The translations under genes were made by a program, and so were the position numbers. The notes under the pieces are model-generated. The model saw only the letters and a program-made list of their open reading frames with translations, ran no database searches and was not told where the DNA came from. A DNA stretch of 64,000 nucleotides from Elysia chlorotica. Lineage: Eukaryota > Mollusca > Gastropoda > Plakobranchidae. Location of the stretch: the NCBI GenBank assembly GCA_003991915.1, contig RQTK01000181.1:494895-558894 (forward strand). The letters are read 5' to 3'. This document shows positions 44,601-56,269 of this stretch, piece by piece; the stretch's first letter is position 1, and each line of letters begins with the position of its first letter.

Positions 44601-46739
44601 GAAGTAAACCCATGATATTCATTGTGGATGTCAGATCACAGGAGGAGTATCCTTTTCTGCTGATGTATTTAACGCTAAAACTGTCACCTATTAACATTGC
44701 AAAATGTCATGGATTTTAGAGAATTAAATTCACCTGATGCCATACACTGCTTGATCTAGCTGTAACAATGTTTTGAAGTTGCCTCTTCAAGCTGTGATTG
44801 ATTACATACATTGATGCGCTCATCATGTAACATTATAGGCATGGGCCTGCTAGGCTTAGCCTAGCGCATCATGCTGTAGCTCATAAAAGGCGTGATGCGC
44901 TGCTTCTAAACCCCCTTTTGACGTCACTGAACTATCTAGTGCTATTAATAGAAATGTGTGAAGATAACTAAATTATTGATTCTTGATCACTACAGGAAGA
45001 AAAAGGAGATGGTAACAAAAATGTAAACATTTCTACTTTCATTTTCTATATAGACCCTTTGTAGATTTTTCATTTCCCCTTTATAATAGACCTCTTATAG
45101 TGAGCCAATCTAATCGGCTTGTCCTACACAGTGGATTTAATATCTGATTTGATGCGGCCCTTGTCATTCCTAGGGTTAATAAAAAATAAATTCTTCTAAT
45201 AGAATTTTTTTTAATGAAATGTGTTTTTATATTTCTACTGATATTATTCTTAGTTGGACAATGTTACTCATTAGCATATGTTTGAAATTTATTTAATCAA
45301 GTCTGACACAATAGCTCATATTTTCCTCCTCTGGTTCGGGAGATTCTTTTCTTTAGTTTTATTTTTGAAAATGGTTGTGTGTTAGAGTTTTCTTCTAAAT
45401 GTTTTGACAATAAATGTTAAGCCATTTTTTATTCTAAATCATTGACTACTGTGTTAAATAAATAAAGAACTTCATCTATGTTCGGTTATTTGAAATAACT
45501 TAGACAATATCAGAAATCGTAACAGCTTCCAATCCATAGAGATTTCTTATTGAAATTATATCTGAGGGCAAATGCCTCAGTCCATATGTGCTGAAGTGTC
45601 AATACTCATTTCACACTTAATGCAATTTCTCCCATAGTTTCATACAAATTTCCAACCAAATAGTAATGTAGCTCTTGTGTTGCTTTCAGAAAATGAGCTA
45701 CTGTATGACTGAATGAATTAATTTGCTTTGTTTTTTTAATTTTTTTTTTTAAAATCATTTTACAATATACAACTCTAAAATAGTTGGTACTTACTGCACT
45801 AATGTAATGTTTGTCTTGAGGGGCTTCAGCTAACTTAACACTAATTCTTATGAAACTCCTTTTGGTTTTCCTTGACATTTTTTTCTAGTTATCGCCGCGG
45901 CACAATCCAAGGCAGCATCAATATTCCATTTCAGACAGCATTCTCACCGGAAGGAGAGCTGATTCAATGCTCTGCTGTCACTACATTGAACCAGAAGCGA
46001 AGCCAAGTGATAGTTGTACTTGGCAACAGAGGCAGAAGTGCCTCAAATGTAAGTTGTATAATTATATAAATCATTAAAACTCTCTTTGAATCCAAGATTT
46101 ATTTTGAAATAGTTCAAAGAAAGCAAACATATCTTTACAAAGAAATAAACACAAATAAATATACCCTTTCTGTTTTTCACTACTAATATTTACCTCTATT
46201 ATTTTGTCTCAACAGTGTAGCTACCCTCAAATATCTTACTAATACAATTGTCTCTTTCTCCAAAAATTAATAGAGGACCGCTACCAGCAATGGACCAGAT
46301 AAATAATGAAAGCGTCTGTTTGCATATGTACAGATCTCATCTGAAAAAAAGCAAAAGAAGGATTCTTCTTGACTTATTGGACAAAATCTTGGCATCGCAT
46401 ACATTGCAAAGAGTTTTTTAACTGAACTTAAGTTGTGTTCATGTACTGTACTCAGCACTCACATAAAATTATGTGCTTAATTATGCAAAAAGACGCTTTT
46501 GTTATATTTGCAGCCTTTAAATGGAAATCATGAGGACAAAATAACTTAATATAAACTAAATGTTGCACATGTAAAAACATGTACATAACATGAAAATCTT
46601 TTTTTTTCTTTCTTTTTTTCCTTTCTAGTTTGCAAACGAACTTGTTCGCCTTGGCTACTCCAGGGTCTGTGTGCTGCATAAAGGGATTGATGTATTCAGA
46701 ACTACAGGATTGATTATCGTTCCTCCGGCTGATATATAG
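35186..46739 (+). CDS. TBCK: TBCK: TBC domain-containing protein kinase-like (23 coding exons, complete)
   Basis: Coding exons: 35186-35378, 35704-35776, 35962-36076, 36176-36249, 36756-36897, 37463-37532, 37740-37795, 38157-38218, 38480-38537, 38755-38845, 39202-39340, 39639-39738, 40301-40350, 40762-40870, 41064-41261, 42136-42400, 42691-42776, 43259-43295, 43619-43780, 43992-44161, 44471-44646, 45889-46048, 46629-46739. Total 2697 nt, 898 aa (the human protein is 893 aa). The N-terminal kinase fold lacks catalytic residues: HRD reads HRN (114-116) and DFG reads EYG (134-136). The TBC domain (about 445-690) keeps both GAP fingers: IEVDIPR (511-517) and YWQG (551-554). The C-terminal rhodanese-like domain (about 797-890) lacks the active-site Cys, reading [12 protein letters not shown] is a subunit of the Rab5-binding FERRY complex and affects mTOR signalling. 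The first coding exon follows a splice acceptor, so a 5' UTR exon lies upstream. Confidence 0.97.
37195..37265 (-). repeat. tRNA-like fragment in a TBCK intron, possible SINE head relic
   Basis: Minus strand reads GCTCTGGACTTACAAGAAAG, then GGTTCAAGGTTCGAATCTC with a B-box-like core, inside the intron between coding exons 5 and 6. No body is visible. Confidence 0.35.
40500..40720 (-). mobile_element. Decayed SINE copy in a TBCK intron
   Basis: It lies between TBCK coding exons 13 and 14. Body strings GTTGCCACACCATACC, GCGGGGATACAATGACTT and CACATTATACTTACACCTAT (plus reading) are recognisable but diverged. Confidence 0.55.
41491..41612 (+). repeat. (GA)n(GACA)n(CA)n compound microsatellite in a TBCK intron
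   Basis: About 68 bp of GA, then GACA units, then about 14 CA units. It lies between coding exons 15 and 16. Confidence 0.95.
44647..45888 (+). other. TBCK: U12-type (minor spliceosome) intron in TBCK
   Basis: The donor reads GTATCCTTT, an exact match to the U12 5' splice-site consensus. Near the 3' end the string TTCCTTGAC (45868-45876) matches the U12 branch-point consensus TTCCTTRAC, with the branch A 13 nt before the acceptor end, within the usual narrow U12 spacing. The exon junction is phase 2 and restores the conserved reading [18 protein letters not shown] in the rhodanese-like domain. The other TBCK donors in this window look U2-type. Confidence 0.9.
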
Positions 46740-46800
46740 AGCATCTCTTTTTTTTTATTTTTCATTTTCTGTGTAAAAATTAATTCTTAATAAACTGTAA
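46740..46800 (+). terminator. TBCK: TBCK 3' UTR with polyadenylation signal
   Basis: AATAAA occurs at 46789-46794, 50 bases after the TBCK stop codon TAG (46737-46739), and is the first canonical signal downstream. Other AATAAA strings further on could serve as alternatives. Cleavage position is not visible. Confidence 0.55.
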
Positions 46801-49181
46801 ATATTTAATATTATAATTATGGCAGAAAAGATGGACACACGCAAGATATCAGTATTTTGTGTGGGATGCCAATTAAAATGTTTCTCAAGGTAAAATATTT
46901 TTTTATCATGGATGTTTATGTATACAAACACAAATCGGGACCATAATTTTCATGTATTGTCACTTAGCAAGCTTCAGTTGTTCTGTTAGAACAAATTCTT
47001 GCCTTAAGATCAAGTGAAAAAAATAACTGATTTACGCAATAGCTACTTGCTTGCCAAATATTTTTTGTACTTAACAATTTTGTTAAACTGGATTAAAGAA
47101 CAAGAAACACATTCAAGTGCTAATACAGGTAGTAGAGAGGCTAAATAAAATATTCATGAATAAAACTGGTGCTAACGATACAAAACAAAATAAAAATCCC
47201 CAGCTGTAAATTGCTCAATAAACTATAACTAGCATACTCCAGCCCTCTATATTCAACTTCTGTTCTTATTATATTTCCAACAGTGCGAATAAAGAAAAGT
47301 ATATTAATTAATTTAAGAGCTATACAATACAAGTAATTTATCTTTACTTACATTATGATCAACATTTTGACTCAAGGGTGCCTCTCAAAACACGTGTCAA
47401 AACATTAATTTAAGTTTAAGTGAAGATCAATTATTTGTATCATATATATGTATATCTATATATTTAGCTCTTAAATTAATTGAGCACTTTTCTTAATAGA
47501 TATATATATATATATGTGACCGTGTGGGCTCTTTGTTATAATACTCTAACTCAAATGATGCTGTGATTAAAATTACTGAACCAAATAAACTGTCAATATA
47601 TATGTGCTGTGGTGACAAACAAACTTAAGCCGTGTACGGCTACACTCACTCCAATAAGGACACACAGATAAGGTTGGAATAGAATGAAAGGATATTTATT
47701 ACGTTAACAAATACATAAAATACTACATGTACAGCATTCAAACTGAGAGCGCTCATTAAAATGATTTTTATAAATTTATCTGAAAAACATCCAAAACTGT
47801 CCAAAAATGTCCACCCGCTCACATATATAATCTGGTTGAACAACGACTAATTCTAGTTAAATTANTTATTAGTTGAAGATCAATTATTTGTATCATATAT
47901 ATGTATATCTATATATTTAGCTCTTACATTAATTGAGCACTTTTCTTAACTTTTTTTACTTTCAAATAAAAGTAAGATTACAATGTTTTACTTTACAATA
48001 TATTTTATGACTACAACTATAAGAATAAGAATACATCATGATGGTCACAAGGCATATTGCTTCACTAAGGTGGATCTCCAAGCAAAGATTTTCAATGTCG
48101 GCTGCTTTGTTTGTGTAATCTGACACTGACAGAAAAGGGGTTTAACTTTACTGATTATATCAACTACTCGTATGCAGCAAAAATTATATGAAATTGAAAG
48201 TTTCTTTTCAAAATTGATCTGTAGACAAGGAACAACTTCAACTTTATTTTCTTTTGTTTCGATTCTCTATTCTTGTAGTAGAATCCTAAATGAGGCATCA
48301 GGTCTTTCCTTTTTCATAAGGTGTTAGGAAGTCAATTGTAACATTTAGAAATATTCCCATCGTAGACTAGATCTTGTTTTGCAATGTCAATCACCTTTTA
48401 CTTTTCTACTATTTGATTTTAGTGAACTGTTGGTGTTAATCATTACATTGATTTTTGTTATGTTAACATCAAGTCATACTGTGCAATAAATTTTTGGAGG
48501 TTTGTCAAATAAAACCAGTGTTTTGTTTATGTTTCCTCTCTAAGTATCACACTAAATGCATATTCCTATAATCTGAATATAATGTAAGGAGTTAAAATGT
48601 AATTGGAACATGCAATCATCTTTAAAAAAATATAAGTGGAAAAAGACCCAAGACTTGTAAGTTGTAGTCATATTGAATATTTTATTAACAAATTTACATA
48701 ATTACATATTAGTAGTACATTCAACATTTCAAAAGACAAACAACGCCTAATTTTCTTTGTGACTTGGAAACTATAGACTATAGAACTGTTTCTTTTAATA
48801 CATTTTCTTTATTAAATCTAAATAAAATAAATGTAATAAATCCAAACTTCTACATCTCATTAGTTTAGACATTTGATTGTTATTTTTCACAACTTTTAAA
48901 AAATAAATCATGGCACACAGCAAAGTGCAACCAAAATGGTTTTTAGTACTTCACATATATATATATTTAAAAAAAAAAATTTAAATCTGATAACACCAAA
49001 TTTAGGTTCCTCTAACCAACTTGAAATGATTTATTCTAAAATAAAAATATTGATTTTCACAAATAATGACAATATTCTACAGCAGGGATCTCTAATCATA
49101 AACTTGTATAATAGTAGACATTCATTCCAGTACATATCAATTTTCTGCCCCCTAACAGATTATGAAAATCTACTTGGGATT
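46801..49181. other. Convergent intergenic region between TBCK and MED7
   Basis: 2.4 kb of AT-rich sequence between the ends of two convergent genes. It must contain the MED7 3' UTR at its right side; TTTATT at about 48809-48814 would be an AATAAA on the minus strand. A direct repeat around a single N base (47421-47949) is listed separately. I see no coding sequence. Confidence 0.6.
47421..47949 (+). repeat. 75-bp direct repeat flanking ~370 bp and an isolated N
   Basis: GAAGATCAATTATTTGTATC through GCACTTTTCTTAA occurs at about 47421-47499 and again at about 47874-47949 with one base change. A single N sits at 47865, immediately left of the second copy. This may be a retained insertion or an assembly join. 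Confidence 0.85.
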
Positions 49182-51428
49182 TTATGTCATGTCATCCACT
49201 ATTTTACACATCATCGTGTCCAGGCTATCACAAGCATTCATTTCTGAAGGCTCAGCGGCAGCCATTGTCTCTGGACCCAAGATCTCGCTCTCATTCAGCA
49301 GGTCTGATTCCACAGTGGCTTCATCTGGGATGCTGGTAACTGCTGTCTGGATCAACTCCAACACCTGCAAGCAAAAACCGAAAAGAGAACATAAGATGAA
49401 CAAACATTTTCATAATATTAAGTAAATGACAAGAGAGAGTCTTTTGTGAAATGTACTGACTATATAAATAAAAAATAATCACTCAACACAGGTCTGCTTA
49501 TACAGTCTGAATTGAAAGTTCTAAAAATATTTAGAAACTTTCAATTCCAATTGGAAATTCACTTCTGTTAATCAATAAAATACATTAAATTGGATTCACA
49601 AGCATCAGAGACGAATTGGATATTTAAAATACATAGAAATGCCGTTTGCAACCCCCCCACCCAAAAAAACCCATCAACAAACAAACAACAAAGCAACAAC
49701 CAGAACGACCTTTTAAGTATATCTTGCGAAATAATTAGGCCTAAAAAAGATACTAGTACTGTGGAACAGTATTACTAGGACTTTAAAGACACGATAAAGG
49801 TCGGAAAATCAGGAGACGACAAGGTTGTAGACTCGCAAAGTCTCCCTAGCTTGGTGGGGTCTGCATGATCAGTGTGCACAATAATTATAAATAACATCAT
49901 TATATCATATCAATTATATCCCGTTTTTTTTTCCTTCTACAAAAAGTTGAGGTCCTTTAAAGTGAATCAAACTATACTTTCTATACTAATTACTATATTT
50001 ATTTCTAATTCTATGTTTCCAAAATAAAACTATTAATTCATATGGACTCAGGTGAGGTGAAGCAGTCAAAAAAGGGGATAAAGATAAATTATTACTAATA
50101 TGATTAAAAAAGGAAGAGAACAGTAATCAATACTGAAATAGGAAGCCAGGAAATTACTCCCTCAAATGCTTGCATGATTAAGCAAAATTCAATTCTACAC
50201 ACTAGCAAACACTTTATATGATGAGTTTGTGCATTTTGCTCATAGCAATATAATGTTGCAAACCCCTTCAAGAATTTGAATAGAGATGATTTTTGTGTCT
50301 AGATAATGATATATATCTTAATGCCAACTGTCCTTATAATATGAGACAAAATGTGTAACAAATAGGTTCATAAACTACAGACATTCATCAAGAGTCAAAG
50401 TGCAGACATGAGTATCCATCATATGGCAAAAGCTTACATAGGCTATTTATATAAATAATGTTACAAAAACTGTTTACCTGTACTCATTGATAAGATGATG
50501 CATGTTGATGAAGAGCAGGTTTATGTCTTCCAGCTTTTCTGCTCGCTTTGGAGATTCGGGTGCCCTAATTAGGACATCCAACAAATCTAAAAAGTTCACC
50601 TGTATTAAAAATAGCATTGTTATGAAGATGATAAATTTGCCATTCTGATGCACATGTATAAAACACAGCCACTCAAGAACTCTCTTTTTGTCTATGCAGA
50701 GTTTACTTTTTGGTAGGGGGTTAAGACAGAAATACAGAGTTTTGTACAAATTGTATTTACACCAAGTTAAGTTTGAACTTTGAAAATATTTCTTTTATCA
50801 AATCTCTTCAACAGAACATCATTACAACAACAAAAGAAACAATATATACATATATGTAGACTTATACATTTCACTAATGTTCATTACATTATCCTTACAA
50901 GGATTGAATGGTTGAGTTTCTTTAACTCTCGTTTGTGGTCATAATTGTGTGGGTATAGCCTACGACAACCAGAAGCCTCTAAAGGACGGATTATGGCCTC
51001 ATCAGCAGAAAACTGAGCACCAAACATAGAGTATGAATCCTGAAATAAAATCAAAATAAAATATGCCATTATATAAGCAGTATGATATGAAAAAAATTAA
51101 GACTTTTATTTAGCACCACCACTTCGAATAACCTTTAAATTTAACAAAAATCTTTTCATTCAACAAAATTGGATCTTTGTACCCAGTATAATTTAAAAAA
51201 AAAATGAGATCACCTTTAACCACTTATAAGCATTAAAATTACTTGAAATCTCTTTCCACATCTATAGAAAATATTTATAAAGGGTCTTCAATTAAAATGA
51301 TGACTTACTTGGATTGGAGGGGGAGGAGGAGGAGCTTTGCCTCGCTTGATATTTTCATCAGTGTAGTTGGTAGCATACTGCATGGGAGGGTGTGGAAAGG
51401 CACTTACTCCTTGATTGTCAGCCATCAT
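49182..51428 (-). CDS. MED7: Mediator complex subunit 7, with an apparently broken fourth exon
   Basis: Minus-strand coding pieces: 51428-51309 (40 codons), 51039-50899 (47 codons), 50599-50478 (phase 2 end), 49860-49830 (conserved start of exon 4) and 49364-49182 (60 codons plus stop). The sequence shows [70 protein letters not shown] and [14 protein letters not shown]. It then continues [11 protein letters not shown], all as in metazoan MED7. MED7 pairs with MED21 and MED31 in the middle module of Mediator and helps RNA polymerase II initiation in the nucleus. After [11 protein letters not shown] the frame reads six unrelated residues and a TGA (49811-49809). About 22 codons usually found before the VLELIQ-type exon (human VIEMIQ) were not found. 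The 5' side of exon 1 may begin at a splice acceptor (51460). Confidence 0.88.
49508..49548. repeat. Short inverted repeat in a MED7 intron
   Basis: GAATTGAAAGTTCTAAA pairs with TTTAGAAACTTTCAATTC around a four-base AATA loop, with one bulge. It lies between the broken exon 4 and the last exon. Confidence 0.75.
49809..49860 (-). other. MED7: MED7 exon 4, interrupted after the conserved RETLRV
   Basis: An acceptor reading gatcatgcag is followed by bases that complete Arg in the right phase and encode [11 protein letters not shown] (49860-49830). The sequence then diverges into non-homologous codons and a stop at 49811-49809. The next exon (49364) starts in phase 0, so skipping exon 4 would shift the frame. 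This could be an insertion or deletion breakpoint, a haplotype variant, an assembly join error or an unrecognised alternative exon. Confidence 0.7.
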
Positions 51429-51460
51429 TGAGTTTTTGCCGTATTCATGCAAGCAAGGCC

Positions 51461-53542
51461 CTGGAGAAAATTGAAAACATAAAAAAATTTAGACATAATT
51501 TTAATTTGTTTTTACAGCTTTGCTAAGTTCCTTTGAGATGAAATCATAATTATTAAAACACTAATACTAAGTACAGCCTTTATTGCAGGCATCAGCTGCA
51601 CTTCACACTGCATAAGATCAGTCTCCAGTGGCTGTCACTACAAGTCCAACCATACAGGCTCAAGAACAGTAGACACCAAGACCAATTAACTGGATTTGGC
51701 ATTCAAGATGGCCGTTTAGTCCAAGCAACGATTTTTGAGTGAAGTGAGTAAATCTAACAGAATTCATAAAAATAAAATAATTCGTTTTCATTCGGACTGG
51801 ATTCAGATTTGGACATACGATGCAATAAACTCTGAGGTGTTTTTCAATATTGGAAGCGATCGATGCATTTCCCCCAACATGATGCATCGATCAGAGTTTT
51901 CTTCCCATAAAATTATATTGGCTGATATATGTTCATGAAATTGTTCTGGGAACTAAGAAAGAGACATTAGTCAAAGCAGCTTAACTTTACATTGTAAAAA
52001 AAAAACATGACATAAAAGAAATACATCAAAATTTGCTTCAAAAAGTGGACTGCCAATCATTTAATGCTTTAAAATGAAAAGTAAAAATGGCCACTCATCA
52101 TCATCCACCATCAGGAGTCTTACGCATCCAAACCTAGCACAGAACACTAATTATCAAGCGATGTAAGGGCATGGCCATTAATGAGTAAATTACTCTCCGC
52201 TGCACTTACGCCCAATAGTCAAACAATGAAAACCCAACATTGGCGATACAGGCCTACTTAACTAGAATCTACTGCAAGACAAGAGTCAATGATTTTATAT
52301 GTATGTTATTTTAATTTCGATTGATTTAAAATGTTATTGTAAGCTAGATTTTAAAGCATTTTAAACTAGATTCTAAGCTAATCAATCTAGATTCTAGATC
52401 TAGATCCAGCTTAGATTCGAAGCTAAGATTTTAAAAATTGAAATGCATTATTTTGTTCCAAAGAAACCCGTACCTGTAAACTGTAAGAGTGCCACTTGTC
52501 TAGACCTAACCAAGTACTCAAATCCAATACTTTATCGCCTTGAATGTTAATCTAAATTAAAGAAAAAACAAGTTATAAATTCAGTTTACTTGAATTGTGA
52601 GTTTGAGAGGAAGCTTTGCTTGTTTTTTGTTGTTTTGAGATACGAGAGAATCATCTCCCTTAGGTTTGCAAAAGGTATGGTTCGTGATAAGCTTTTTCGC
52701 TTTTTTAGTGACCATTTCAATGATTTTAACAAAAGTCGAGATCTTCTTCCTCTTCTTCTTCTTCTTCTTCTGATTCCCAAATATTTTGCACGTTCGATTG
52801 ATATAGAGGGATTAATTGTAAATAATAATATATTTAGGAGGTAAGCTGAGAAAAGAGTCAATTTTTACTGACGTCAAAAAAATTTCAGCAGCACAACAAC
52901 GCAGAGGAACAATTAATGATCGAAGTGTTATTAATGATAAAAAAAAAGAAACGTACCCCCTAGATTAACTAGGCCTATTCGTGATATGATGTAGTAGGGG
53001 AATAATTAAAAAAGGTCAATGTTTTATGGTAGATTATAAAATGCTGTTGATAAACTAATTTCGTGATAGGTGTTTTGATAAAGAGAAATACAATGGTAAA
53101 TTCCAAGGTCCCGTGCCTGATGTTTTTTGTCCACTACCAGGTACGGTACCTACAACCGTGTCATGTGTTTACTAATCGCTGTCATCCTTAGTGTATTGCA
53201 TTCTCTCATAGTAATTATTTTCTAATGTTAAACATAATGTGATTCTTATTAAATTCAAAACGGTATCGTTACCTTGCCACCTCTTTCTTTCTTTGTATCA
53301 ATGTAGGCTACATACATATCTCCCCCTCTTTCATTCTATATCTCTATCTCTCTCCCAGCCCTCTCTCTCCCTCGTGCAACCCCTTCTATCTACATCTAAT
53401 TTCCTTTCCCCATTGAGCGCTTTCTTCTCTTTTTCCGTTAACATAAAGTGACGTTTTCTTGAACATTGGGAAATAAAACCACCTGCATACCTGCATTTCT
53501 GTGTTTCTGTTAATAACTTTCAACTATCTCTCAACGATGACA

Positions 53543-53579
<37 letters not shown>

Positions 53580-53580
53580 C

Positions 53581-53622
<42 letters not shown>

Positions 53623-53763
53623 GATCAATGGTGTAAGGCGGCACTCAGATGTGCAAGAAAAGGTCCACGGTATCATATCATTTTACTGTTTATTTACCAA
53701 TCCTTGCTTTTGTTTCCTTAAAATCTACAACACTATGTAGCTCAATCATGTTGTAGCTGATAT
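51461..53763. other. Region upstream of MED7, no recognised gene
   Basis: No protein similarity is visible. The interval should include the MED7 promoter and any 5' UTR exon. A perfect palindromic CRE string TGACGTCA occurs at 52869-52876, and a CTAGATC-rich block at about 52370-52420. A TCTA array sits at 53538-53621 next to the assembly gap. Open frames here are short and low-complexity. Confidence 0.5.
53538..53621 (+). repeat. (TCTA)n microsatellite
   Basis: About 21 tetranucleotide units with one CTAC interruption near 53577. Confidence 0.95.
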
Positions 53764-54000
53764 NNNNNNNNNNNNNNNNNNNNNNNNNNNNNNNNNNNNN
53801 NNNNNNNNNNNNNNNNNNNNNNNNNNNNNNNNNNNNNNNNNNNNNNNNNNNNNNNNNNNNNNNNNNNNNNNNNNNNNNNNNNNNNNNNNNNNNNNNNNNN
53901 NNNNNNNNNNNNNNNNNNNNNNNNNNNNNNNNNNNNNNNNNNNNNNNNNNNNNNNNNNNNNNNNNNNNNNNNNNNNNNNNNNNNNNNNNNNNNNNNNNNN
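53764..54000. other. Assembly gap (237 N)
   Basis: An unbroken run of N. Its right edge is inside the CAT array, so the gap was probably caused by the repeat. Confidence 1.
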
Positions 54001-54156
<156 letters not shown>

Positions 54157-54705
54157 GGTCTGTGCTCGTTTTCTAAAGTTGCTTCCTTCTCAATCCGCCT
54201 TTATTTTTTTATTATTTACTTTTATGTACTAACCGGTTCTCCGTAGCAGGCCTGCATTAACATACACAGGGTCACTAGACGAAGAAAATGGCAGTTATTA
54301 TTTTTTTGTTAGTTTTATTAGAACATTAAGCCCTAGAGTTTGATTCATCCATCATTATAATTCTACATAAATTAGTTTCAGGAAATTGGTTCTTTAATTT
54401 CTTGTTTTCTGTCGGTCGCCGCTGCGCCTCGGGGGCCAAACATAAATTTGTGGGGACGATTTTAGTGCACAATAAAATTATTCATGGGAAGCGACGCCTT
54501 ATGATTTACGCGAAAAGAAAACCACTTAATATGAAATTAAAATATGAATATGAAATAGTCATGGGATGTGAGGAGAATAGTACTGACTATAGAGAATAGT
54601 TATAAAGTCAATAAAAAGAATATGTCTGAAACGCCTGAAAGAGCAATTTCATGGCTAGGGTCCAATCGAGACAGAAACAGACGTATGAATCATGTGTACT
54701 TTTAA

Positions 54706-54940
54706 GAAAGCGGTAGTGCACGCGCTTGTAATCGGAAAATCTCCGGTTCGAATAAATACCAGACCGCCTTTACCTTAACTGGTGGTTGGAATAGTGTCAG
54801 TAATATGACCTGATGAGACGGACGTTATGATACCCACACCCTATCTCTGTGTGGCAGCACGTAAAATTATCAGTCATGAGGCTTGGGATCCGTCCACAAT
54901 ATAGTCTAACGTTGACACTGCACGATGAAAAACCAAACAC
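54706..54940 (+). mobile_element. SINE copy, plus orientation
   Basis: The tRNA-like head GAAAGCGGTAGTGCACGCGC carries a B-box-like CCGGTTCGAATAAA. The shared body follows (GTGTCAGTAATATGACCTGA, GTGTGGCAGCACGTAAAATT, CCGTCCACAATATAGTC). Confidence 0.7.
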
Positions 54941-56269
54941 TAAACATGAAAACTTGGTTGGATACAATTTTTAGAACCGTTTTTTTTAAAAGCTCACCGT
55001 GCTGTTTTGCGCAATTTACAACACTGCTTCACGTAACCAGAGTAGTATGATTAAAAAATATGAACAATAGCTGAAAGATACACTACCCAATAAAGCCCAC
55101 AAAGTTATGCTGGTGGTGCTGATAATATGAGTTTAGGAGCAAAACATGTGGACATTATAGATAGTTTTGCCAAAAACAAAATAGAATGATAAATTATGTG
55201 TTATGCTGTAAAAGCTTCAAATTGTGAAATGAGATGTCGGGGAAAAGGAAGAGAGAAAATGGAAATAAAAGGGAATAATAAAAAAAAAAATGAAACAGCG
55301 TTTTAATAGCTTAAAGCTTCACAATATTATTTTTCGTGACCTAGGATTATTTTAATGCGATACCACGAGTACTATAATATGGTTGAAAATAATACAAAGG
55401 ATCAGGAAGGCATTCCCGGTTAGCCCTAAAAGCTTGCAATAAATCCTACAGTTCCATTTAGGTTGCCATGACCCGACCTGATCTGAGCTAGGTCAGAATA
55501 CGAGAATAAGCCAGTTGAAACTGGTGGGAGAAGAGGATGGTGGAGCTGAGGTAGGCGACCTCTTTTTGGAATCTAAGATGCTTCCCGAATTGCCGAAAAG
55601 TGAGAACGTAATAAAAAACGGGATGTTACTGGTGGTCATAACCTACATGGGGATAATCCTTCTTTATTAGGGTCGCTCACACAATGCTCACTAAAAAAAA
55701 AAAAAAAAAGGTCAAACAGCCGAAGTAAACAAGCCCTTATATTAAGATAAGTGCCATACAGGGCTAGATTCGATACCATTTTGCTATTAATTTGACACCA
55801 TTAAGACAGTTTAAAGACTTGTGTAGTTTAATTTGCTGATGGTTGAAAAAAAAAGCTTTCTGAGCACATTATTGTATTCCAATACGCTAAAAAAATTAAC
55901 GTTATCGATCATGGTAACCTGCAACATGCTAAGCTGTGTTTACTCTTATGACCTGGTTAACATGAAGGGTAGTCTCGGTTTATGTATAAAGTTCCAACAG
56001 CTGCTGCGGTGAGTTGCTTAGAAAGTTCGATTCGAACATAACGCACAGCGCTTTCCATGTATTGCCTACCTTTTGTAAAACAAACAAAAACGAAAACAAA
56101 AGCAGCAAAAGGGAAAAAAAAAATCTATATTGTACACGCCAGTTACAATCATAATATGCGCAATTATTGTGAATCGTCATCACAGTGTTTACTACGTTAG
56201 ATAAAGGAGAGAGACGCCTAATTTCCTACTCGTTAGTTCTGTGTCACCGCCACTGTCTTACTTGAGTTC

